The notes: generated from the letters alone by a model not told the origin. 64,000 nucleotides of DNA from Actinomycetota bacterium (GCA_005779395.1 SXJP01000017.1:124001-188000), one strand, 5' to 3'. Numbered from the stretch's first letter, positions 1-8,708 are shown. Numbers and translations: made by a program.

Positions 1-466
1 ACGCCACTACTCCAACGGGAATCCGCCGCGCGATCGCACCCATAATCCCGCCGGGCGCCAATGGTGTCTCTGGCATTTCCATCGGCGGCAACGGGATCGT
101 GTCGGACTCCATCGCCCCGCGTGAATAGCGGTCGAAGCGGGCGAATACTTGAGGGACCTGCAACGTTCGGCCGACTGTTGACGTACAGCCAGTCTCTGCG
201 ATAACGAGTGGCACGAGCTCGTCGGCGTGGGCGCGCACGGCAGCACCAGCTTTCTTGAGGAGTTCGGCGCGCACCTCGGGTTTCGTGCGTGACCACGACT
301 TGAAGGCCTCTCGCGCAGCCGCTGCTGCATCTTCCGCCTGCTTTACCGACGCTTCCGGCGCTAACCCGACGGTCTCGCCGTTGGCAGGGTTGACGATCTC
401 GTAGCTTCCGTCGGCGCCGTCTTGCCATTCGCCGCCAATTAGTACCTGCCGTTGTGTTTCAGCCAT
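1..466 (-). CDS. Aldehyde dehydrogenase family protein, N-terminal part (cut by window start)
   Basis: About 155 codons are visible; the gene runs off the left edge. Translation from the ATG at 464-466 starts MAETQRQVLIGGEW, then VNPANGETV, an alpha-helical AEDAAAAAREAF stretch and MGAIARRIPVGVV. This is the N-terminal NAD-binding half of aldehyde dehydrogenases, which oxidise aldehydes to carboxylates with NAD(P)+. The catalytic Cys and Glu lie outside the window, so the substrate cannot be judged. An AGGTGA ribosome-binding site sits just before the ATG. The gene has its own promoter region with a palindromic operator at 504-517, so it is probably regulated apart from the operon upstream. 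Confidence 0.85.
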   Translation of the reverse strand, partial: MAETQRQVLIGGEWQDGADGSYEIVNPANGETVGLAPEASVKQAEDAAAAAREAFKSWSRTKPEVRAELLKKAGAAVRAHADELVPLVIAETGCTSTVGRTLQVPQVFARFDRYSRGAMESDTIPLPPMEMPETPLAPGGIMGAIARRIPVGVVA

Positions 467-503
467 ATCAGTCACCTGTCTAGTAAACGAGCGAGCCAAA
501 TAT

Positions 504-517
504 TAGAACGCGTTCTA
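504..517. promoter_or_regulatory. KstR-like TetR-family operator
   Basis: A perfect 14-bp palindrome, TAGAACGCGTTCTA, lies 38 bp upstream of the aldehyde dehydrogenase start. It fits TnnAACnnGTTnnA, the published motif of the mycobacterial steroid-catabolism repressor KstR. On the minus strand it overlaps a TAATAT -10 candidate (500-505), so a bound repressor would block transcription. The identity of the regulator is inference. Confidence 0.6.
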
Positions 518-525
518 GTTTCTAG

Positions 526-1296
526 CTAGATGAGCGACGCGATGATGTTGCCGTCACCGTCAAGAATCGTGATCTTTAGCTCGCCAACAGCAAGCAGGTC
601 TCTAACAGCAACACACTCAAATGTCGCTCCGGGATCAAGCACGAGCGTTGCTGAGTCATCTTCGAACGGCGGATTGCAGTCAAGCACGAAGCTGCCGATG
701 TCATCGGCGAGCTGGCCATTCGCGAGGCTGGTGACGGCTCCAAGATCAAGACGAGCCTGCGTGTACTCGATACCGTCGACTTCTGCGGTAGCAGCAATAT
801 TCACTCGTAGACCGCGGGTCAGATCGCCGTAGTCGATAACGCATCCGACGCTCGTCGGCTCGGTCACGAACACCCAGTTGCGCTTGCTCGGCCCTCCGCA
901 ATCCACGGCGACATCGACAGCCTCGCCCGTGAGTACAAACGATGCAACCTTCCTCTCATAATCAATGACCCGCTGAGTTAGCACGCCACCTGCAAGGTCG
1001 TAGTCGTAGCCGGAGTCAGTTTGCGTGATAGCGAAAGCGACCTCTTGGTCGTCGATTACGAGAGTGCATTCGAAGACATCGTCGACTTTGACCTGCTGCG
1101 ATTCTGGGCAGGTCGCATTGGAGACGACAGCCCCAGACAGTTTGGTCGCGACGAAGGCCGTGATCTCGCTCTCGATGGCAGCGGCATCGATGGTGCCATT
1201 TGCTCCACCAGAACAAGAGGCAACTGCAAAGATGAAAGCCAGGAAAACCGCCTTACGGAGCAAAGTCAAGGCCAAGCATCTTGATCGCGTTGCCAC
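526..1296 (-). CDS. DUF4333-like lipoprotein
   Basis: A 256-residue exported protein. A hydrophobic segment ends in the lipobox AVASC (Cys28), so a lipid anchor outside the membrane is expected. The region after it (an amphipathic helix, then CPESQQVKVDDVFECTL) resembles the DUF4333 domain of actinobacterial lipoproteins; a second CxxPF...FECV stretch near the C-terminus suggests a duplication. Function is unknown. The GTG start at 1296 would overlap the amidohydrolase gene by 44 nt. In-frame TTG codons at 1275, 1269 and 1263 would give a shorter signal peptide and are real alternatives. It is the last gene of the operon beginning at 5345. Confidence 0.6.
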   Translation of the reverse strand: MATRSRCLALTLLRKAVFLAFIFAVASCSGGANGTIDAAAIESEITAFVATKLSGAVVSNATCPESQQVKVDDVFECTLVIDDQEVAFAITQTDSGYDYDLAGGVLTQRVIDYERKVASFVLTGEAVDVAVDCGGPSKRNWVFVTEPTSVGCVIDYGDLTRGLRVNIAATAEVDGIEYTQARLDLGAVTSLANGQLADDIGSFVLDCNPPFEDDSATLVLDPGATFECVAVRDLLAVGELKITILDGDGNIIASLI

Positions 1297-2467
1297 GACA
1301 AATCTTGTTGACCTGCTCCTGCGTAAGGCCCTTCATAATTTCTTCTGCGACCTTCTTGGTGTGTGGCCACGTGCTATCTGAGTGTGGGTAATCGGTCTCG
1401 AAAGTGATGTTGTCTTCGCCGACAGCAGCGATGTTCGCGAGGCCGTGCGGGTCATCGAAGAAACAACCGTAAATGTTCGAGTAGTAGTACTCCGATGGCG
1501 CTCGCTTGACCTTGTCGGACACGCCACCCCATCCGCGGTTCTCTTCCCAGACCTTGTCTGCACGCTCAAGCACATACGGGATCCAACCAATCTGACCTTC
1601 GCTGTAAGCGACTTTGAGATCAGGAAAGCGTTCGAGAGTTCCGGACATCAACCAGTCTGTCAGCGACATCGCGGCGTTCATATATGTGAGGGTTGAACTC
1701 ACCGCAGGCGGTGCGTCTTTTGAAGTACTCGGCATCTTCGAAGATGACCCGATGTGCATGTTGATGACCGTCTTGGTTTCCTCACATGCCCTAAATAGTG
1801 GATCCCAGAAGTTGTCTGCGGAATGAATCGATGGCAACCCAAGGAATGGTGGGATCTCGCTGAAGGTGATGGCCCTGCAGCCTTTTTCTGCGTTGCGCAC
1901 AACTTCTGCAGCTGCAGCTACCGGGTCCCATAGCTGCACGATGATGAGAGGAATGAGCCGACCACCGCTGCCCGCGCACCATTCGTCGAGCATCCAGTCG
2001 TTGTATGCCTTTACGCATAGGTCACCTAGTTCGCGATCCTTGCGCTCGTAGAAAGTCTGTCCGCAAAAGCGCGGAAAACTCGGGAAGCACAAGCTGGCTT
2101 CGACATGGTTGACATCCATATCAGCAAGGCGAGGCGCTTGGCTATGACAACCAGGGCGCATGTCGTCCATGGTGATCGGGCTAACCGTGACCTCGTCGCG
2201 CGGGTAACCCGCAGCAGCTGACAACCGCGTTAGTGGGTAGGTGAGGTCTTCGACTAGCCACCAATCGCACCATGTGCCGTCTTCCTGTGCTGTGGCTTCG
2301 TCGTAAGAAAAGACGCCACCGACATAGGTCATGTTCTTGACCTTGCGGCGCTCGACACGAGGCCCAACAGCCTTGAACTTTTCTGGCAAACGGTTTTGCC
2401 AAACATCTATGGGTTCAATGATGTGATCATCAACGCTGATGATCTTCGGGATCGTTATGTCAGCCAT
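1253..2467 (-). CDS. Amidohydrolase family 2 (ACMSD-like) metal-dependent hydrolase
   Basis: A 404-residue TIM-barrel protein of the amidohydrolase-2 family (decarboxylases and hydrolases related to ACMSD). The N-terminal metal motif is VDDHIIEP, where many members have HxH. Further family landmarks are DMDVNHVEASLCFPSFPRF, INMHIGSSS, a SEGQIGWIPY motif and the late FETDYPHSDSTWP containing the metal-binding Asp. Substrate cannot be assigned. The ATG at 2465-2467 lies 24 bp after the upstream isochorismatase-fold gene, in the same minus-strand operon as an acyl-CoA ligase, which suggests a role in breaking down a carboxylated or ring-derived compound. Confidence 0.8.
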   Translation of the reverse strand: MADITIPKIISVDDHIIEPIDVWQNRLPEKFKAVGPRVERRKVKNMTYVGGVFSYDEATAQEDGTWCDWWLVEDLTYPLTRLSAAAGYPRDEVTVSPITMDDMRPGCHSQAPRLADMDVNHVEASLCFPSFPRFCGQTFYERKDRELGDLCVKAYNDWMLDEWCAGSGGRLIPLIIVQLWDPVAAAAEVVRNAEKGCRAITFSEIPPFLGLPSIHSADNFWDPLFRACEETKTVINMHIGSSSKMPSTSKDAPPAVSSTLTYMNAAMSLTDWLMSGTLERFPDLKVAYSEGQIGWIPYVLERADKVWEENRGWGGVSDKVKRAPSEYYYSNIYGCFFDDPHGLANIAAVGEDNITFETDYPHSDSTWPHTKKVAEEIMKGLTQEQVNKICRGNAIKMLGLDFAP

Positions 2468-2491
2468 GGCGGCAAAGCTAACCCGAAGGCG

Positions 2492-3115
2492 TCAGCTTTG
2501 CCATACTTCTAGAACAGCTCCAGTCGTCGTGACCGTAGCGAGCAATCGCAATGAGTTTTCGATAACGGCCTCGCCATATCCAGGCGGGACTCCGGCTACG
2601 GCGTCGCGAGGCATCACGAACTGATAGCCCATGTTGACAGCGTCAACGCAAAAGTTGAACATCCCGACGTTGAGGCTCACCCCTACCCCCACAATTGTCG
2701 TGATCTTGCTATTGCGCAACATGGAGTCGAGCTGGGTGCCTGTCATAGGCCCAAGGCCGTGGTATCGCTCCAAGACAACATCGCGGTCGTCGACGCCGAT
2801 CTCTTTCGGCACCGCTACTGCATCGCTGTGTGGCAAGAGCTTTACGGGAAGCTTCAACATCCCCATGAAAAGTCGGGCGTTCTGGTTGGCTCCTACAAGG
2901 TCTGGACGGGTTGCCGCTGTGCAGTGATACACGGTAATGCCGACGTCCCTTGCTCTAGTAGCGAGGCTCGCACAATTGTCGATAAGTCTGATACCGGCTG
3001 CTGACTCAGCCAACGCTGGTAGCGCGCTGTTCGGCCCAACTACCCCATTCTGAACTTCTTGCAGGACAAGTGCCGTGTGCTCCGGGGCGCACAATTCACG
3101 CAAATCAACTGCCAT
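2492..3115 (-). CDS. Isochorismatase-fold protein lacking the usual catalytic residues
   Basis: A 207-residue cysteine-hydrolase (isochorismatase) superfamily protein: TALVLQEVQNG, the GT-LD helix MTGTQLDSMLR, and VGVGVSLNVGMF. In active cysteine hydrolases the triad is Asp, Lys, Cys. Here Glu20 stands for Asp, Arg117 (VLERYHG) for Lys, and Gly151 (NVGMF) for Cys. A Gly at the Cys site also occurs in true isochorismatases such as EntB and PhzD, but those keep the Asp and Lys. The fold is intact, so this may be a binding protein or may use different chemistry. It lies 2 bp from the acyl-CoA ligase gene in the same operon. Confidence 0.75.
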   Translation of the reverse strand: MAVDLRELCAPEHTALVLQEVQNGVVGPNSALPALAESAAGIRLIDNCASLATRARDVGITVYHCTAATRPDLVGANQNARLFMGMLKLPVKLLPHSDAVAVPKEIGVDDRDVVLERYHGLGPMTGTQLDSMLRNSKITTIVGVGVSLNVGMFNFCVDAVNMGYQFVMPRDAVAGVPPGYGEAVIENSLRLLATVTTTGAVLEVWQS

Positions 3116-3117
3116 GA

Positions 3118-4839
3118 TTACTCCTCCACGAATCGCTTGCTAGTTGATGCTCCCGCGTCTAACTCATCTCTCAATACTTTTCCGGTCGCGTTGCGCGGCA
3201 GCTTGTCGGAGCGCATTACCCAACTCGTCGGCACCTTGTAAGCGGCCATCGTTTGTCCGCAAAACTCCTCGAGTTCATTATCTGTTGGCGCTTTCGCTCC
3301 TGCACGGAGCACTACGACCGCTCGCACGACCTCGCCGTATTCAGGATCAGGGGTGCCGATCACGACGACCTCATCGACACTTTCGTGTTCTATCAAGCGT
3401 GCCTCAATTTCGGCCGGATAGATATTCTCGCCACCCCTCAATATGAGGTCAGTGCGACGACTCGCTAAATAGAGCCGACCGTCAAGCATGTAGCCGAAGT
3501 CACCTGTCCGCAACCAGCCTCGTGGAAAGATTGTCTCCACAGTCGCTTCGGGGAGGTTCCAGTATCCCTTCATGACCATCGGAGACCGAATCCAGACTTC
3601 ACCGATTTCGCCATCTGGTATTTGTTCATCGCTACGGGCATCGGCGTCTCGAACTTGAATCGTGACCGTAGGCAGTGGGCGTCCGACACTCGTTGGGAAA
3701 GCAATTAGTTCATCGCCAAAGTTCGTCGTCGCGAGCGCAGTGCACTCTGTCATTCCATAACCAAAACCCAATGTCTTCGCGGCGTTCACGAACACTTTGC
3801 GGGCTAGTTCTTGGGTAGCTACAGGGACAGCAGATCCACCGCCGCCCAGTGATCGAACCGCGCTCAGATCGAACTTGCCTGCCGCGATCTCCGGGTTATG
3901 GACGAAACGATGCAACACAGTCTCGGTAACGGACCAGCCTGTGCACTTCTCGCGCTCGATCGCTGCTGCGACGCCGACGGGGTCGAACCGCCCTAGCCAC
4001 CAAACGCTTCGAACGCCAGCCGCAAGAAACATGACAGCCCCGGTATGGAGTCCCGAGACATGGAACAACGGGCTCGTCATGAATTGACATGTCGCTGTCG
4101 GAGCGCCCTCTGCAAGTGGAGGCGCCGAAAGCGCTGCGCGCGCCCCTTGGAAGAACAACATCGCGAGAAGGGATCCGAGATTGCCGTGGGTGTGGACGGC
4201 GCCTTTCGGCCGTCCAGTCGTGCCTGACGTAAACAAGATAATTGCGGCATCGTCCTCAACGATGGGCGTGTCAGGCAATGCAGCGTGAGGCCGATACGTG
4301 ATAAGCGACTCGAACTCGTCCTCAATGACAAGCGTCGTGACAGATTGCGCCAACGGAGACGTTCGATCCAGCCGAGCAAACCTTTTCTTGTCTGTGATCA
4401 ATACCTTTGGTTCTAGGTACTCAATCGCATATTCGATCTCTGGTCGAGTCCACCACCCGTTCAGACCACAGGCGATTGCGCCGAGACTGACCGTTGCCCA
4501 GAACGCGATAATCCAATCGATGCTGTTAGCTCCGAGAATCGCGACCCGGTCACCCTTCTCGACTCCGTACCGTTCGGCGAGTGCTGCAGCGACGCTCGCA
4601 ACAAGTCGTTCATGCTCTGCAAACGTGACGCGGCGCTCGGTGAACCCATCGGTCTCGACCAAGTACTCGGAGTCCCCGAAATTCACTGAACTCGCTATGA
4701 CGTCGCGCAAATTGGGGATCCTGTTGGTGAACATCTCGATAGGTTCACCGTCGATCAAGCCTTGGCTCAGCGCGAAGTGACTTCCCGGCGCTAACAATTC
4801 ACGCTCGACCGCTAGGACCTTTTCACTTACTCCAGTCAT
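3118..4839 (-). CDS. Acyl-CoA synthetase / AMP-dependent ligase (FadD-like)
   Basis: A complete 573-residue adenylate-forming ligase. ATP motif FTSGTTGRPKGAVHTH, GFGYGMTE, WLRTGDFG, the hinge RRTDLILRGGENIYPAEIE and the C-terminal catalytic lysine in LPRNATGKVLR are all present, so it should activate a carboxylic acid to its CoA thioester. It shares ATGA (4 nt) with the end of the phosphatase gene, typical of translational coupling. The operon also carries an isochorismatase-fold protein and an amidohydrolase. The chain length or ring nature of the substrate cannot be told from sequence. Confidence 0.88.
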   Translation of the reverse strand: MTGVSEKVLAVERELLAPGSHFALSQGLIDGEPIEMFTNRIPNLRDVIASSVNFGDSEYLVETDGFTERRVTFAEHERLVASVAAALAERYGVEKGDRVAILGANSIDWIIAFWATVSLGAIACGLNGWWTRPEIEYAIEYLEPKVLITDKKRFARLDRTSPLAQSVTTLVIEDEFESLITYRPHAALPDTPIVEDDAAIILFTSGTTGRPKGAVHTHGNLGSLLAMLFFQGARAALSAPPLAEGAPTATCQFMTSPLFHVSGLHTGAVMFLAAGVRSVWWLGRFDPVGVAAAIEREKCTGWSVTETVLHRFVHNPEIAAGKFDLSAVRSLGGGGSAVPVATQELARKVFVNAAKTLGFGYGMTECTALATTNFGDELIAFPTSVGRPLPTVTIQVRDADARSDEQIPDGEIGEVWIRSPMVMKGYWNLPEATVETIFPRGWLRTGDFGYMLDGRLYLASRRTDLILRGGENIYPAEIEARLIEHESVDEVVVIGTPDPEYGEVVRAVVVLRAGAKAPTDNELEEFCGQTMAAYKVPTSWVMRSDKLPRNATGKVLRDELDAGASTSKRFVEE

Positions 4840-5345
4840 GCGCGCAACCTAGGGGCAAGACGGTGGATGTTTTCGGCTATCTCGGCGGCCGTCTCAACGA
4901 AAATTTCGACGTCACCTCCGGCGGGATCGATGACATCTTCCCAAGGCTCAAGGACGACACTCGCAAGATCGAGGCTTGCGACGCGATCAGCAAATGAGCG
5001 GTCGTCGGCGCCAAGATCGCGCGCTAGTCGCTTGAGTGTCGCAGTGCGTGAAGCCGCTAGCGGATGAACGCGTCGAATCCATTGCACATGATCTGTGGCC
5101 GCAGCGATTATGAGATCGGCCGCATCGAGTTCAGAGTCAGTGGCCTGCCTGCTGCGGTGCGCTGGTGGTTCGAACCCGAGACTCCGAATGGCATCTCGTG
5201 TCCGCCAAGAGATCGGCAGTCCCTCAATCACATGGGTGCCACTAGTTGTTACCTCTAAGCCCGGGACGTGCTCTGCGAGCAACACGCCGGCCATGACTGA
5301 TCGGGCCGCATTGCCCGTGCACAACGAAACGACATGGAGGGTCAC
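4836..5345 (-). CDS. Low-molecular-weight protein-tyrosine-phosphatase-like protein
   Basis: A 169-residue protein with the P-loop CTGNAARS (Cys9 to Arg15, the CX5R signature of LMW-PTP and arsenate reductase ArsC-type phosphatases) at the N-terminus. A late DVIDPAGGD supplies the conserved Asp-Pro general-acid motif, which favours phosphatase. It starts with GTG and is the first gene of the five-gene minus-strand operon. A TAATGT -10 element ends 7 nt before the start, so the message is probably leaderless. Why a phosphatase heads an acyl-CoA operon is unclear. Confidence 0.8.
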   Translation of the reverse strand: MTLHVVSLCTGNAARSVMAGVLLAEHVPGLEVTTSGTHVIEGLPISWRTRDAIRSLGFEPPAHRSRQATDSELDAADLIIAAATDHVQWIRRVHPLAASRTATLKRLARDLGADDRSFADRVASLDLASVVLEPWEDVIDPAGGDVEIFVETAAEIAENIHRLAPRLRA

Positions 5346-5352
5346 GGCGCCG

Positions 5353-5358
5353 ACATTA
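5353..5358 (-). promoter_or_regulatory. -10 element of a leaderless promoter (operon 5345-526)
   Basis: TAATGT on the minus strand ends 7 nt before the GTG start at 5345, the spacing expected when transcription begins at the start codon. Confidence 0.5.
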
Positions 5359-5416
5359 GACGCACCGAAATTCTCAGAAGTTGAGGACAGGGCTTTTGGC
5401 GTGGCAACCTTGGCCG

Positions 5417-6181
5417 ATGCCGACTCTGATCTTGCTGCGCCACGGACAAAGCGAATGGAACTTACAGAACCGTTTCACGGGTTGGGTAGACGTAGACCTC
5501 ACCCCGCTTGGCCGAGAGGAGGCAACCCGAGCGGGCTCGGAATTGTTAGGCGCGAACCTGTTGCCGACCGTATTGCACACATCGCTCCAAGTGCGCGCTA
5601 TCCGGACAGCGGAACTCGCTCTCGACGCATTGGGCCGCAAATGGATCCCTGTCCGGCGCAGTTGGCGGCTCAACGAACGCCACTACGGCGCGCTGCAAGG
5701 CAAGGACAAGGCACAGACCGCAGAAGAGTTCGGTGCCGAACAGGTCAAAGTTTGGAGAAGGAGCTTCGAAATCGCGCCACCGCCTCTCGATGTCGCAGAT
5801 CCGGTCTCCGGTATCGACGACCGCTACGCGAATGTGGCTCTGGCCGACTTGCCCAGAGCTGAGTGCCTAGTCGATGTGATTAAACGAATGTTGCCATGGT
5901 GGCACGAAAGCATCGCTACTGATCTCAGAAATGGCGACACGGTCCTTGTCGCAGCACACGGCAATTCTCTAAGGGCACTCGTCAAGCACTTGGACAGCAT
6001 GACGAACGCCCAGGTTCTCGAACTAAATATTCCTACTGGCGAACCTCTCATTTACGAACTCGACTCCGACTTGCAAACCAGCACATCGGTCGGGCCAGGC
6101 GGAGTGAAGGGCCGTTATCTCAATGCGGAACGCGCGCTGATGGCAGCCGATGCTGTTGCCAAACAGGCTTCATCGCACTAG
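5417..6181 (+). CDS. gpmA: 2,3-bisphosphoglycerate-dependent phosphoglycerate mutase
   Basis: A 254-residue cofactor-dependent phosphoglycerate mutase, interconverting 3- and 2-phosphoglycerate in glycolysis and gluconeogenesis. Signature residues are visible: [10 protein letters not shown] with the phosphohistidine, [24 protein letters not shown], and [14 protein letters not shown] with the second catalytic His. The reading frame is open from 5381, but the family N-terminus fixes the start at the ATG at 5417 ([10 protein letters not shown]). No strong ribosome-binding site is seen. It is transcribed away from the operon at 5345, with 71 bp between the two starts. Confidence 0.92.
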   Translation: MPTLILLRHGQSEWNLQNRFTGWVDVDLTPLGREEATRAGSELLGANLLPTVLHTSLQVRAIRTAELALDALGRKWIPVRRSWRLNERHYGALQGKDKAQTAEEFGAEQVKVWRRSFEIAPPPLDVADPVSGIDDRYANVALADLPRAECLVDVIKRMLPWWHESIATDLRNGDTVLVAAHGNSLRALVKHLDSMTNAQVLELNIPTGEPLIYELDSDLQTSTSVGPGGVKGRYLNAERALMAADAVAKQASSH

Positions 6182-6204
6182 ATCGTCGCACGCAGTTATC
6201 TGAT

Positions 6205-6759
6205 TCATTCTTGACGCAAGACGAAACGGTCGCAATCGCCACAAGTCGCATCGTCATCAACCGCGCTCGCATAAACGGTTTCGGTGTATACGAAACCGAC
6301 TCGTTCGATCACGGCACGAGACCTGGTATTGCCAACCTTGGTCTGAATATTTACTAATGGGCGGCCGCAATCATTGTGCAAAAAGTTACAAGCGAGTCGT
6401 AAGCCAGCAGTCATTAGTCCTCTTCCGCGGGCGTCCGGAGCCAGCCAGTAGCCCGGTTCGTCTGGGAGCAAGCTTGATCGTTCCTTGTAATCGCCGCCTA
6501 TGCGGTGAACACCACAGCAACCGAGCAAGTCGTCAGACTCCGGGCCGATAATTGCGAACACCGCATCGGTTCGCGATCGATGCCAAGCATCGACGCTCGC
6601 GAAAAATTGGTCCAGATGCGCTCGCTCGTATGGGTAGGGAATGCGAGTCCATAGCGAGATGTCGCTGAACGTCGTGAGAGCGGCAAACACGGCTTCGCGG
6701 TCAGCACTCTGTAACGGTCGTAGCAATACATCTTGATTCTCTAACGCCGGGGGCCACAT
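6205..6759 (-). CDS. GNAT-family N-acetyltransferase (RimJ/RimL type)
   Basis: A 184-residue protein with the N-terminal strand VLLRPLQSADREAVF, the central GYWLAPDARGRGLMT acetyl-CoA-binding loop (R/Q-x-x-G-x-G/A variant) and the NTRSRAVIERVGF helix common to ribosomal-protein and small-molecule acetyltransferases. The C-terminus ends in a CGDC motif, whose two cysteines are unusual for the family and could bind metal or form a disulphide. Acceptor unknown. It is convergent with gpmA. Confidence 0.8.
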   Translation of the reverse strand: MWPPALENQDVLLRPLQSADREAVFAALTTFSDISLWTRIPYPYERAHLDQFFASVDAWHRSRTDAVFAIIGPESDDLLGCCGVHRIGGDYKERSSLLPDEPGYWLAPDARGRGLMTAGLRLACNFLHNDCGRPLVNIQTKVGNTRSRAVIERVGFVYTETVYASAVDDDATCGDCDRFVLRQE

Positions 6760-6780
6760 ATCGCTAACTATGGCACCCAG

Positions 6781-7731
6781 GTGGCAGTTCGCGCGCGATA
6801 TTGGTTCATGGGTCCAACATCATTGCTAGCGCGTGTTCTTCTCTGGGTCGGTGCGATAGCTGCCTCAACTGCATTTTGGGCATTCAGCGCCCAGCAAACG
6901 ATGCTTGATCCCTCGGCTACTCGAGACCTCGCCACCGATCTAATCGGCGCTGACGTCGTCAGCGAATCGTTGGCAAAACAACTAAGCAGCCAACTTCGCG
7001 AACGCGTGCCAGCTGAACTCGCCTCAAAGGTTTCGGACGACGAACTAGACGCAGCGGCAAGCGCAGCAATCGCCGACCCGCGCATAGCAGATGCGTTCGG
7101 CGACGCGATCGGTTCTCTACACGAGCAGATTCTTAATGGAGGAGGCGACGACAAAGTAACAATTGACTCGGGAGCGATAAACGAAGCGCTAAAAGAAGCG
7201 CTGCAGCCGATCGCTCCGCGCTTAGCAAAGAGCATCGGAGGTTCCGACCCGATCGCTCTAGAAGTAGACGGCGCGCGCATCCCAAATCTTGAGGCAGTCG
7301 ACGGTGCGGTAGGCGCTCTGTTGCTCGCAGCAGCGTTGCTCGCATTGTTCGGGTTTGGTCTCGGAGTGGTGGTGCACCCACAACCCCTGAAGGCAGCTTC
7401 AATCGTCGGGCGACGACTCGTTTTCATCTCAGCTGTACCCGTAGTTCTCTACCTAGTGGTTCCAGCAGCACTCAACGCCATTGCCTCTGACCTCACCAAG
7501 TTGATGAGTCCCTTCGCCTCTGCCTACGGCAAAGGGATTCTTCCTACCGCGCTGGTACTTCTCGTCGGCGGTGCCGTGCTTTGGGTCGGTGGGAATGTCG
7601 CCCGGCGAGTGAGCCTTCCGGGCGATGCGGCTCAGTTACCACCTCAGCAGTCGCCACGCCGTGGCCGTGTATCCAAAGAGGTTGTGCGCGCTCCAAAGGA
7701 GAAGTCGGGTCGGACCGACCTGCGGCTCTAG
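6781..7731 (+). CDS. Predicted membrane protein, four transmembrane segments
   Basis: A 316-residue protein I do not recognise. One hydrophobic segment lies near residues 15-37. A polar, mostly helical region of about 150 residues rich in Ala, Asp, Ser and Leu follows, then three membrane segments (about 194-219, 228-252 and 265-290) and a basic C-terminal tail with RRGRVSKEVVRAPKEKSGR. The long loop is probably outside the cell and the tail cytoplasmic. The start could be the GTG at 6781 or the ATG at 6808. Its TAG stop overlaps the stop of the convergent cyclase gene. Confidence 0.6.
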   Translation: MAVRARYWFMGPTSLLARVLLWVGAIAASTAFWAFSAQQTMLDPSATRDLATDLIGADVVSESLAKQLSSQLRERVPAELASKVSDDELDAAASAAIADPRIADAFGDAIGSLHEQILNGGGDDKVTIDSGAINEALKEALQPIAPRLAKSIGGSDPIALEVDGARIPNLEAVDGAVGALLLAAALLALFGFGLGVVVHPQPLKAASIVGRRLVFISAVPVVLYLVVPAALNAIASDLTKLMSPFASAYGKGILPTALVLLVGGAVLWVGGNVARRVSLPGDAAQLPPQQSPRRGRVSKEVVRAPKEKSGRTDLRL

Positions 7732-8570
7732 GCGGCTTCAGGGCGCTCGACCATCGCTACATCAACCAGAGTTTCGAAACCTCTGAAATACTGACCTTCA
7801 GCCGACGATGCTCGATACTTGCTATGAAGCATTGCAACGATTTCGTTCGGCGCTGCTACTTGGCACGAGCCCGAAAGTTTCGCGAGCCGAGCAGCGAGAG
7901 CCACGGCGGGTCCGTAATAGTCGCCATCGACTGTGATCATCTCGCCGTGCGCTAGGCCACAGCGCACGTTTGGCATGTTGTTGGCATCTTCACACCAGCC
8001 GATCATGTCGAACGCGATCGCGCACCCGGTCGTAGCGTCAGGCGCGACAAACATGGCTTCGTCTCCGTGGAGTTTCACGAGCAGTCCACCGTTTGCGTGC
8101 GCAACTTCTGACGCATGCTTTCCGAAGCGAGACATCGCTTCGGAATGAGCGACGGGTCCGACCTCGTTCGCCCACGATGTAGAGCCGACCAAGTCGGCGA
8201 AAACGACGGCGGCTTCTACAGTCACAGGGCTAGCAGATCCCGTGCCCATCTTTCTAAGACGTTCAGTTGCATCCATTAGTTGCTCACGAACCAATGCCTC
8301 GACCAGGCGACTGAAGGCTCCCGCGAGCATTTCGTGGTCGTCGGGGTCCAACCGCATCGCACTCCCAGCGAGCGAGCGTCCTTGCCTGCGATTGGCTTCT
8401 GCAACGACTGCGGCTTCTGCAACGCGCGCGATTGCAATCTGCGAAACTCGCAACAAGTGTCGCGTCGCATTTTCTCCGAGCAGTTCAGCAAGGTCCAAGA
8501 ACGCACTACACGAGTCAATGCCGTTCCTGCGCCGATCCTCTAAGCCCACGCGTGATTCTCTTATATCCAC
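7728..8570 (-). CDS. Class III adenylate/guanylate cyclase-like protein
   Basis: A 280-residue soluble protein. The C-terminal half is a class III nucleotide cyclase domain: VVFADLVGST (first metal Asp), VKLHGDEAMFV (substrate Lys and second metal Asp), RCGLAHGEM and GPAVALAARLAKL. In active enzymes the last motif is VNxAxRL; here the transition-state Asn is Ala while the Arg is kept, so activity may be weak or changed. The N-terminal 100 residues are helical and unassigned, possibly regulatory. The stop codons of this gene and the convergent membrane protein overlap in four bases (7728-7731). Confidence 0.8.
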   Translation of the reverse strand: MDIRESRVGLEDRRRNGIDSCSAFLDLAELLGENATRHLLRVSQIAIARVAEAAVVAEANRRQGRSLAGSAMRLDPDDHEMLAGAFSRLVEALVREQLMDATERLRKMGTGSASPVTVEAAVVFADLVGSTSWANEVGPVAHSEAMSRFGKHASEVAHANGGLLVKLHGDEAMFVAPDATTGCAIAFDMIGWCEDANNMPNVRCGLAHGEMITVDGDYYGPAVALAARLAKLSGSCQVAAPNEIVAMLHSKYRASSAEGQYFRGFETLVDVAMVERPEAA

Positions 8571-8670
8571 GCCCTCCTATCGGCAACAACCAGCCTGCTG
8601 AGAGTTTGCGATTCGCTACGAACTTCGGGCATTCTGTTGTGACCCAGCCCCACGATGGTCCATAAAACAC

Positions 8671-8700
8671 TTGAAATTGGGTGAAAACGGACATTATGCT
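8671..8700 (+). promoter_or_regulatory. Sigma70-type promoter for the secreted dehydrogenase gene
   Basis: TTGAAA at 8671-8676 and TATGCT at 8695-8700 are 18 bp apart. The -10 ends 8 nt before the ATG at 8709, so the transcript is expected to have almost no leader. Confidence 0.55.
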
Positions 8701-8708
8701 TACTCGTC

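Noticed and set aside
5165..5180. GGTTCGAACCC, like the T-arm of a tRNA
   Set aside because: It lies inside the phosphatase gene and no acceptor, D or anticodon stems can be built around it.
5095..5862. A 255-codon open frame on the plus strand
   Set aside because: It spans the antisense of the phosphatase gene and another frame of gpmA, and its translation has no protein-like composition. Both real genes have clear family motifs.
6768..7427. A 219-codon open frame opposite the membrane protein
   Set aside because: Ser/Arg/Ala-rich shadow of the plus-strand gene; no motif, no promoter.
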